Shown here: one piece after another, positions 30,992 through 36,504 of the stretch
How the letters are laid out: every line of letters starts with the position of its first letter
Position numbering within the stretch: the first letter of the stretch is position 1
From: Pyrinomonadaceae bacterium
Lineage (GTDB): Bacteria > Acidobacteriota > Blastocatellia > Pyrinomonadales > Pyrinomonadaceae
Length of the DNA: 36,504 bases
Direction of reading: 5' to 3'
NCBI GenBank assembly: GCA_013003215.1
Contig: JABDKD010000030.1
Span: 1-36,504 of the forward strand
Made by a program: the position numbers and the translations under genes
The notes under the pieces: generated by a model
Database searches by the model: none
What the model was told of the DNA's origin: nothing
Seen by the model: the letters and a program-made list of their open reading frames with translations, nothing else

Positions 30992-31312
30992 CTACGCATC
31001 AACAGGTTCGTCCGGAGCGGGCGTCTCTTCAACCAAACTCCCGGGATCCGCAGACTTCCCCAAAAAAAAGAGAATCGCGGAACATACGAGGACTCCCAAC
31101 AACCACCCGCCTAGGTTCAGCGGCCATTCGTACTTTGTGAAAACAGTTGGATCCCAGCCCAACGACCTGACACCGAATACCCCCACGGCAAAAACCGCAA
31201 CCTGGACCGCGAGAAATGCTATTGCCAAAATAACTGCCCATAAGATCTTTGGCCGGCCGGATTTCCCTGCGGCGCGATATCCGAGTATTGCGAAGAGAAT
31301 TGCGAGAATCAT
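30992..31312 (-). CDS. Small three-helix membrane protein
   Basis: 106 residues from ATG 31312, chosen because AAGGAG lies about nine bases upstream and the first helix starts at once (MILAILFAILGYRAAGKSG). Two further membrane segments follow (ILWAVILAIAFLAVQVAVFA; LNLGGWLLGVLVCSAILFFL), then an acidic Pro-rich tail (LVEETPAPDEPVDA). The family is not recognised. It is the first gene of the operon with the DUF4328 and cupin-like genes, so a shared membrane-associated role is likely. Confidence 0.78.
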   Translation of the reverse strand: MILAILFAILGYRAAGKSGRPKILWAVILAIAFLAVQVAVFAVGVFGVRSLGWDPTVFTKYEWPLNLGGWLLGVLVCSAILFFLGKSADPGSLVEETPAPDEPVDA

Positions 31313-31377
31313 TTTACGGGCTCCTTGAATTAGCGCTTCATCAATCAACAACCCGTGGCCCCAAATGAAGAAACGCT

Positions 31378-31405
31378 TTGATTTAACCTATGTATCTGCT
31401 ATATT
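31378..31405 (+). promoter_or_regulatory. Probable promoter of the POT transporter gene
   Basis: TTGATT (31378-31383), 16-base spacer ending in TGC, TATATT (31400-31405). The transcript would start near 31412, about 40 bases before the ATG. Confidence 0.5.
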
Positions 31406-31450
31406 TTGCCTTAATTTCTTCCCAGTTCAAATCAATTAGGTGAAAAATCT

Positions 31451-33007
31451 ATGAGCGCAGTACAAGATTCTGCACAACCGATGCAGACGAAAGGTTTCTT
31501 TGGTCATCCGGGTGGGCTCTCAACGCTTTTCTTCACAGAAATGTGGGAGCGTTTCAGTTACTACGGAATGCGCGCACTCCTCATTCTGTATATGACGGCT
31601 GAGCTATCCAAGGGCGGGATGGCCCTTGATACGAAGACCGCTGCGGCGATCTACGGTTTCTATACAGCTTCGGTGTATTTCCTTCCTTTGATTGGCGGAT
31701 GGATCGCAGATCGGTTTATAGGCGCCAAACGAGCAACCTTCATTGGCGGTGTGATTATCGCGCTCGGTCACTTCACGCTCGCGATACCCGCAGATCCTGC
31801 GTTTTACGCGGGACTTGTTCTTGTTGCGGTCGGTACCGGCTTTCTTAAGTCAAACATCAGCGCGATGGTTGGCGATCTTTACGAAGAAGGCGACGCAAGG
31901 CGTGACGGTGGGTTTTCGATCTTTTACATGGGAATCAACATCGGTGCTTTCGCCGCTCCTTTGATCTGTGGCGCTCTCGCCGCATATAACTGGCACTACG
32001 GTTTCGCTGCTGCCGGTGTGGGAATGGTTTTCGGCTTGATCCAATATGTAGTTGGGCGTGAAAGGCTCAAGGGTGTTGGTGAGGCCCCGGTGAAGTCTGA
32101 AGCTACTGAAAGCAGCGCGAGCCCTGCATTCCTTGCTCAACTAGGCGTCCTTGTGGCTGTTTGCATCGCCATTGTTGCAGGGTACGTCTTCCTGTATCTC
32201 GATGCTTCTATGCCTATTGCAGACCGGTTGGCGTCGGCGCTAAAGTTTGTTCTTCCTCCGGTAATGATCATCGGTGGCTTGATCGGCGTTCTTCTCACAG
32301 GAATGCAGGACAAACTGACACTGGATGATTGGAAGCGCGTCGGAATTATCATCGTCTTGTTCTGTTTTGCAGCCCTGTTTTGGATGGGATTTGAGCAGGC
32401 GGGCTCCAGCCTGAACCTCTTTGCCGAGCAGATGACCGAAAGAATGGTTGGATCTTTCGAGATTCCCGCGGCCTGGTTCCAGTCGTTAAACGCGATCATG
32501 ATCGTCGCTCTGGCACCACTTTTCTCAATAATGTGGATCAAGTGGGGCAACAAACAGCCAAACGATGTATTTAAGTTTTCGCTAGGACTTTTCTTCCTGG
32601 CGCTGGGATTTGTGGTACTTGCATATGCATCCGGTTTGACCGGCGCAGGCAAAGTCAGCCCGATGTGGTTGGTTGTCGTTTATTTGCTTCACACGATCGG
32701 TGAGTTGTTCCTGAGCCCGGTTGGACTTAGCGCAATGACCAAGCTGGCTCCGGGTAAGATGGTTGGATTGATGCTCGGTGTCTGGTTCCTGGCTACCTCG
32801 TTTGGCAGTTTTGTCGGCGGGATCGTAGCCGGCGAGTTTGAGGCGAAACAGGAAACGCTTGTAGGACTATTTTCAAGTGTTGCTATCTGGTCGTTCGGAG
32901 GTGCCGCACTTGCTTTGATTCTATCGTTCCTCGTTGCGGGATTCCTGAGATCGGAAAGGGACAAGCACGACGACGGTGGCCCGCACATAACAAGCGAACC
33001 CGCGTAA
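31451..33007 (+). CDS. POT/PTR-family proton-coupled oligopeptide transporter
   Basis: A 518-residue inner-membrane MFS transporter for di- and tripeptides. The family ExxER motif is at Glu30, Glu33 and Arg34 (FFTEMWERFSYYGMRALLIL). GGWIADRFIGAKR is the MFS loop 2-3 motif, and GFLKSNISAMVGDLYEEGDA with GFSIFYMGINIGAF is the PTR2 signature. About 14 membrane segments are visible, with FWMGFEQAGSSLNLFAEQMT in the C-terminal half. Length is normal. AGGTGAAAAATCT precedes the ATG. It is a single-gene unit with its own promoter and a very strong terminator. Likely role: uptake of peptides released by secreted proteases; any link to the S8 protease in this window is only a guess. Confidence 0.93.
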   Translation: MSAVQDSAQPMQTKGFFGHPGGLSTLFFTEMWERFSYYGMRALLILYMTAELSKGGMALDTKTAAAIYGFYTASVYFLPLIGGWIADRFIGAKRATFIGGVIIALGHFTLAIPADPAFYAGLVLVAVGTGFLKSNISAMVGDLYEEGDARRDGGFSIFYMGINIGAFAAPLICGALAAYNWHYGFAAAGVGMVFGLIQYVVGRERLKGVGEAPVKSEATESSASPAFLAQLGVLVAVCIAIVAGYVFLYLDASMPIADRLASALKFVLPPVMIIGGLIGVLLTGMQDKLTLDDWKRVGIIIVLFCFAALFWMGFEQAGSSLNLFAEQMTERMVGSFEIPAAWFQSLNAIMIVALAPLFSIMWIKWGNKQPNDVFKFSLGLFFLALGFVVLAYASGLTGAGKVSPMWLVVVYLLHTIGELFLSPVGLSAMTKLAPGKMVGLMLGVWFLATSFGSFVGGIVAGEFEAKQETLVGLFSSVAIWSFGGAALALILSFLVAGFLRSERDKHDDGGPHITSEPA

Positions 33008-33031
33008 CTGTAGTTCAAGGTCAAAAGATCA

Positions 33032-33060
33032 AGGTTCGACCTTCGGGTCGAACCTTTTTT
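33032..33060 (+). terminator. Terminator with UUCG tetraloop after the POT gene
   Basis: AGGTTCGACC (33032-33041), TTCG, GGTCGAACCT (33046-33055), then T's. A perfect 10-bp stem capped by the very stable C(UUCG)G loop. Confidence 0.92.
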
Positions 33061-33113
33061 GTCGCATGGGGAGTTTACTCTGAAAGCAACGCCTTTTTGC
33101 CCAACTATTTACC

Positions 33114-33141
33114 CTTCACCGCTCACCGCTCACCGCTCATA
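33114..33141. repeat. Four heptamers (GCTCACC) overlapping the stop of the NiCoT-like gene
   Basis: CTTCACC, GCTCACC twice, GCTCATA. On the minus strand the gene's TGA (33139-33137) is followed by GCGGTGA three times (the third followed by AGGG), in phase with the stop. Confidence 0.85.
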
Positions 33142-33841
33142 AGAGCTTCTCGTAAACGATAAACAGCCCAAGCGCGCAGCTAAACAGCCCCGCAACCAGC
33201 AGCATTCCTTTGTTAAGAAGTTCAAATCGACCCGCCGTCAGATGGATCGGCAAGCCAATAATCAGGCTCATCAGCATCATTCCGCCGATAGATCCAAGAC
33301 CAAACACAGCAATGTAAAGAAGTCCCGTCAAAGAAGAGTCAATGGTCGGGACGATAAGGAGCATCAAAGCCGCGCTGCCCGCAAGCCCGTGAACCATTCC
33401 AATGGCGACTGACCGTGGAGTCATGCGGGCGAGATGATGGCTTTCGCTTTCCTTGCCTTCTTCGTGTGCGTGAATATGTGTGTGCTCATGGCCCTCGTGT
33501 TCATGTGTGTGAAGATGAATCGGACTCTTCGAGCGGAGTTTGCGCAAAGCGTTAAGTCCGAGGATCACCAGCATCACGCCAACGATGGCTTCCAGCTTTG
33601 CCTCGAGCGATTCAGAGATCTGTAGTTTGAGGAAAATAACCAAGGCACCGACCACCAGCAGTGAAAGCGTGTGGCCCACGCCCCAGAACCCGCCGATGAG
33701 TGCTGAGCCAATAATGCTTTTCCTTTCCGCGACGATCGTTGAGACCGCAGCCAAATGATCGGCCTCGACCGCGTGCTTTAGCCCAAGCACAAATCCGAAT
33801 CCGAGTATCGCCGCCATCGAAAGGTTTTCTGTCAGTTCCAT
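33137..33841 (-). CDS. NiCoT / UreH-like nickel-cobalt transporter
   Basis: A 234-residue inner-membrane protein with about six membrane segments. The family signature HxxxxDH appears as HAVEADH at 23-29 in the first helix (GLKHAVEADHLAAVSTIV). GGFWGVGHTLSLL and GMVHGLAGSAALMLL are further conserved helices. The central loop (about 107-135) is packed with His (HLHTHEHEGHEHTHIHAHEE), suited to binding Ni or Co before transport. Likely role: uptake or efflux of nickel or cobalt; direction and metal are not decidable. LarA in this window needs nickel, but the genes are 28 kb apart. The gene stands alone behind a hairpin-rich region. Confidence 0.88.
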   Translation of the reverse strand: MELTENLSMAAILGFGFVLGLKHAVEADHLAAVSTIVAERKSIIGSALIGGFWGVGHTLSLLVVGALVIFLKLQISESLEAKLEAIVGVMLVILGLNALRKLRSKSPIHLHTHEHEGHEHTHIHAHEEGKESESHHLARMTPRSVAIGMVHGLAGSAALMLLIVPTIDSSLTGLLYIAVFGLGSIGGMMLMSLIIGLPIHLTAGRFELLNKGMLLVAGLFSCALGLFIVYEKLL

Positions 33842-33892
33842 TCTTTGTATTGGTTCAAAGTTCCAGGTTTTGAAATCCGGATTTCCTCTACC

Positions 33893-34008
33893 GTCCCGAA
33901 GGGACAGGAGGTCTGCTAGCCGTGGCCTTCAGGCCACGGTATTTACGTGACCCGCGTTTTTCGTCGCGTCAGCGACGATCGAAATACGTTTTTCGCGACA
34001 AATGTCGC
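33893..34008. repeat. Cluster of four hairpins (REP/BIME-like)
   Basis: 33893-33905 GTCCC-GAA-GGGAC. 33920-33939, 9-bp stem CCGTGGCCT-TC-AGGCCACGG. 33961-33978, 7-bp stem TCGTCGC-GTCA-GCGACGA. 33995-34008 GCGACA-AA-TGTCGC. No reading frame with a binding site is seen in the 33842-34179 gap. The compact series of perfect short palindromes is typical of dispersed REP-type elements. No RAYT transposase is present in the window. Confidence 0.7.
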
Positions 34009-34172
34009 TCAGGTGGACGATCCGTCCGCGCTCCTGTAAGAAAGATCCGGAATTCCTCAACAGTCGTTTCAGCCGCGATCGCACGAAAACATCGAACTAC
34101 CTAAACCATTGGGTCAATCGCCCTTCAGGTCGCTACCGCTCCCTGAACTGAATCCTCCGGTTGGCATTCGAA

Positions 34173-34189
34173 TCACCGCTCACTGCTCA
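34173..34189. repeat. Heptamers spanning the stop codon of the membrane-protein gene
   Basis: On the minus strand TGA-GCAG-TGA-GCGG-TGA. The middle TGA (34182-34180) is the stop codon, so the repeat enters the last codons of the gene. Confidence 0.75.
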
Positions 34190-34833
34190 CCTTCAAAACT
34201 CTCTAGCCGCTCTTCCAGCTCATTCAATCGCTCCCTCGTTGACTCAATCTCATTCTCCAGCGCCGCTTTTTCATCCGGCGGGCCGCTGAGTTTGTGAAAA
34301 ATCGGGACAATAACGGTCAAAGCAGCAAGCAACACCGAGTTCGAGCCGATAATTCTAGCCATCACTTCTTCGTTTGGCTCGTTGTTGATCCAAATAACAT
34401 ACAGCAACACTCCCACAAGGAACGCGGCGGCGAGATATGCCGCATACTGGGCCCACACGAACTTCTTCTCCAAATCGGCGAAGTTAATCAATGATGAATA
34501 CGAAAACGCGGTCGCCAGCAGTGTACTCGTAAAGACGGTCTTCAAAACGTATTCACTGCCGTCCGCGTTCGACCAGATAATTACAATCCAAATCAACGCT
34601 GAAATCACGGCCAAGCCGATTCCGGCAATTGGCACCAACTTCAAACGCCCCGATTCAAAATTCGCGCCGCAAGCAAGCCCAAGCAGACTCATCACCGTTA
34701 TTGTCAGCGAAGTTCCAAGAATCCGGCTCTCCGTTTCACCGAACTGTCCCAACAAAATGACGCCAATTCCCAAAAGAGCACTTACCGCAACGGACGCAAT
34801 CAAAAGATATAAAAAGACCCTCTTCGTATTCAT
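34180..34833 (-). CDS. Membrane protein with C-terminal coiled coil, downstream of nadB
   Basis: 217 residues from ATG 34833. The start lies one base after the nadB stop, and the frame gives a membrane segment at once (RVFLYLLIASVAVSALLGIG). About six membrane helices follow, up to residue 180 (for example LGTSLTITVMSLLGLACGAN and VPIAGIGLAVISALIWIVII). Residues 184-217 form a charged coiled coil (ALENEIESTRERLNELEERL). The family is not recognised. It is cotranscribed with nadB by spacing, but no link to NAD metabolism is apparent. An upstream in-frame extension would overlap nadB and is not used. Confidence 0.8.
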   Translation of the reverse strand: MNTKRVFLYLLIASVAVSALLGIGVILLGQFGETESRILGTSLTITVMSLLGLACGANFESGRLKLVPIAGIGLAVISALIWIVIIWSNADGSEYVLKTVFTSTLLATAFSYSSLINFADLEKKFVWAQYAAYLAAAFLVGVLLYVIWINNEPNEEVMARIIGSNSVLLAALTVIVPIFHKLSGPPDEKAALENEIESTRERLNELEERLESFEGEQ

Positions 34834-34834
34834 A

Positions 34835-36400
34835 TCAAAAACCGCCCACGCTCTTGCTTTTCGAAATCGCCTTGCCTTCCCGCTGAACCGAATGCATCCG
34901 CCACGCTTTGTCACGGTCGGGATAATCGCTACGGAAGTGCCCACCCCGAGATTCTTTCCTCCAGAGTGCGGCGCGCGTTACAAGGTTTGCGAGTGTTACA
35001 AAATTTCGGGCCCGTCGGGAAAGATTCGCACTTGTAATGTGTTCAAACTCCGACAGCGCGTGCCGCAGCGATTCCTCATCACGAGTGATTCCGACCCTCT
35101 CCCACATCACACGCTTAACTCTTTTGAATACGGCTTCATCACGGGTCGGACTTGTCTCATCTCCACGTGCTTCAACAGCCTTTCCCGACAAATCCCCGGG
35201 ATCAAACGACTTTGAGTCTTTGAGTGCGGCGGCCCCGGACCTGGCCCCAAAGACAAGCCCTTCAAGGAGAGAATTCGATGCCAGGCGATTGGCGCCATGT
35301 ACGCCGGTACATGTGACCTCCCCGGCAGCATACAAACCCTCTATCGATGTGCGCCCCCAAAGATCCGTTCGGACGCCACCCATCGTGTAGTGAGAAGCAG
35401 GTGACACGGGAAGCAGGTCGCTGGAAATGTTGAGTCCATAATACTTGCAGGTTTCATATATCTTAGGAAACCGCTCTTTCAGGAATCCTTCAGATTTTTC
35501 AGTGATGTCCAGAAACACGGTTCTTGTTCCCGTCTTTCGCATCTCCGCAACGATCGAACGCGACACTATGTCGCGAGGAGCGAGTTCCAGTCGCTCATCA
35601 TAATCCGTCATGAACCTCTTCCCGTGAGCATTGCGCAATATCGCGCCCTCACCGCGCATAGCTTCGCTGAGAAGAAACCTGGGAGCTTCCGCGATGTTCA
35701 AAGCTGTTGGGTGAAACTGGACGAATTCCATGTCCGCCAACTCTGCCCCTGCAAAAAAGGCCATCGCCATTCCGTCTCCTGTAGCGCCGGGCGGGTTCGT
35801 AGAATGCTGATAGAGCTGCCCCGCACCACCGGCGCACATTACTACGGCATTAGCATAGATTTCGCGAGGAGCCTTTAGAATCGGGTCCAGGAATCTGACG
35901 CCAATGCAGCGCCCATTTTCGACAATCAGGCTCTCAGTGTTTGCAAACGCCGAGAGATTTATCGCAGGTTCCTGCCGCGCACGTGCGATCAAAGCACGAA
36001 CGATTTCCTTGCCCGTTGAGTCTCCGTGGGCGTGAAGGATTCGTCTTCTTGAGTGCGCTGCTTCCCGTGTAAATACGAGTTTGCCGCCTTCCTGATCGAA
36101 CTCCGTACCCCATTCTATGAGTTGTTTGATATATCGAGTTCCTTCGTTAACAAGAACCTCAACCGCTTTTTCGTCACACAATCCGGCACCGGCGACAAGC
36201 GTGTCGTCTTCATGAAGTTCGGCAGTATCATCATCGGAAAGCACGACCGCAACTCCGCCCTGCGCCCACTCAGTGTTGGAGTCACTGGCTCTGGACTTCG
36301 TCAGGACGGCGACTTCGGCGCCGTTTTGAGCGAGTTCGATCGAAGCCCGCAACCCCGCAATACCACTTCCGATAACGATGAAATCAGTCCTTAAAGACAT
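34835..36400 (-). CDS. nadB: L-aspartate oxidase
   Basis: An FAD enzyme that oxidises aspartate to iminoaspartate, the first step of de novo NAD synthesis (EC 1.4.3.16), in the cytoplasm. The 521 residues match the family. The N-terminal FAD fold is FIVIGSGIAGLRASIELAQN. WAQGGVAVVLSDDDT and FTREAAHSRRRILHAHGDST are NadB segments with active-site His/Arg. HPTALNIAEAPRFLLSEAMR, the RDIVSRSIVAEM stretch, PASHYTMGGVRTDLWGRTSI, AAGEVTCTGVHGANRLASNS and SLLEGLVFG complete the set. nadA and nadC are not in the window. The start codon lies six bases after a GTGCTAAAAT element, so the mRNA is probably leaderless. Confidence 0.95.
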   Translation of the reverse strand: MSLRTDFIVIGSGIAGLRASIELAQNGAEVAVLTKSRASDSNTEWAQGGVAVVLSDDDTAELHEDDTLVAGAGLCDEKAVEVLVNEGTRYIKQLIEWGTEFDQEGGKLVFTREAAHSRRRILHAHGDSTGKEIVRALIARARQEPAINLSAFANTESLIVENGRCIGVRFLDPILKAPREIYANAVVMCAGGAGQLYQHSTNPPGATGDGMAMAFFAGAELADMEFVQFHPTALNIAEAPRFLLSEAMRGEGAILRNAHGKRFMTDYDERLELAPRDIVSRSIVAEMRKTGTRTVFLDITEKSEGFLKERFPKIYETCKYYGLNISSDLLPVSPASHYTMGGVRTDLWGRTSIEGLYAAGEVTCTGVHGANRLASNSLLEGLVFGARSGAAALKDSKSFDPGDLSGKAVEARGDETSPTRDEAVFKRVKRVMWERVGITRDEESLRHALSEFEHITSANLSRRARNFVTLANLVTRAALWRKESRGGHFRSDYPDRDKAWRMHSVQREGKAISKSKSVGGF

Positions 36401-36406
36401 TGCGTG

Positions 36407-36416
36407 ATTTTAGCAC
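36407..36416 (-). promoter_or_regulatory. GTGCTAAAAT extended -10 element of nadB
   Basis: TAAAAT (36412-36407) ends six bases before the nadB ATG. A start seven bases downstream would be the A of the ATG itself. Confidence 0.5.
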
Positions 36417-36431
36417 GGGACGCGGGGTGAA

Positions 36432-36504
36432 GGCGGGTAGGCAGGTAGGTAGGTAGGCAGGTGGGTAGGTAGGTAGGTAGGCGGGTAGGTAGGGAGGCAG
36501 GTAG
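36432..36504. repeat. Imperfect tetranucleotide repeat (GTAG/GCAG) running off the right edge
   Basis: About eighteen units of GGTA, GGCA, GGCG or GGTG type with few exceptions. The array continues past the window, upstream of nadB. Confidence 0.85.

Noticed and set aside
1-36504. tRNA or rRNA genes, prophage or complete insertion sequence
   Set aside because: I found no cloverleaf with an intact T-arm motif, no rRNA-like stretch, and no integrase or transposase.

Overview
The window looks like a chromosomal segment of an acidobacterium, most likely class Blastocatellia (Pyrinomonadaceae-like). This is inferred from gene content, not from any database search. Pointers are the DUF1800/DUF1501 pair, a secreted Pro-Ser linker protein ending in six D-x-DGDG repeats, and an ECF sigma factor beside TPR-CHAT and S8 protease genes. 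The genes are mostly housekeeping or metabolic, in short operons on both strands. I see no rRNA, tRNA, CRISPR array, prophage or complete insertion sequence.

Layout. 1-2.9 kb (minus strand): the start of a possible secreted protein with a stop codon inside its signal peptide, glutamine-dependent NAD synthetase (nadE), and a receiver/histidine-kinase-like ATPase regulator. 3.2-5.8 kb: an alanine-rich 29-residue-repeat membrane-anchored protein, a LarA-type lactate racemase with all nickel-pincer residues, and a small secreted protein. 6-10.8 kb: DUF1800 and DUF1501 proteins separated by an oppositely oriented O-methyltransferase-like gene. 10.9-13.1 kb: a minimal DUF4157 protein, a small CxH/CxxC protein and a secreted S1/P1 nuclease. 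13.1-19.7 kb: an M20 amidohydrolase, a GNAT/GNAT-like/cyclic-nucleotide-binding fusion, an orphan DNA methyltransferase, formate-THF ligase (fhs) and exonuclease III (xthA). 19.8-20.3 kb: an 85-bp tandem repeat array with nested hairpins, then an octamer pyrimidine tract.

20.4-28.9 kb is the most interesting part. An iodotyrosine-deiodinase-like nitroreductase overlaps an ECF sigma factor, followed by a 156-residue protein of unknown function, a terminator-like hairpin, a 926-residue TPR-CHAT protease, a secreted S8 protease, and a secreted CHRD/FG-GAP protein. Sigma factor + small unknown protein + TPR-CHAT protease resembles the output arm of type III-E CRISPR (Csx29 TPR-CHAT protease, Csx30, CASP-sigma), but here no CRISPR gene is present. 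I propose it as a CRISPR-independent protease/sigma signalling module.

29-36.4 kb: a three-gene operon (small membrane protein, DUF4328 protein, cupin-like protein), a POT peptide transporter, a NiCoT-like nickel/cobalt transporter, a hairpin cluster, and nadB followed by a membrane protein. nadE and nadB lie at opposite ends of the window.

Two sequence-level patterns cut across the genes. Intergenic DNA carries short tandem repeats of 7 or 8 bp (4 bp at the right edge). At three genes the heptamer phase coincides with the TGA stop codon. The 10-mer GTGCTAAAAT occurs three times upstream of genes (about 0.07 expected by chance over both strands with uniform base use), which suggests an extended -10 promoter. 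Several starts lack a Shine-Dalgarno sequence and lie within about 6-12 bases of such a -10, which suggests leaderless transcripts.
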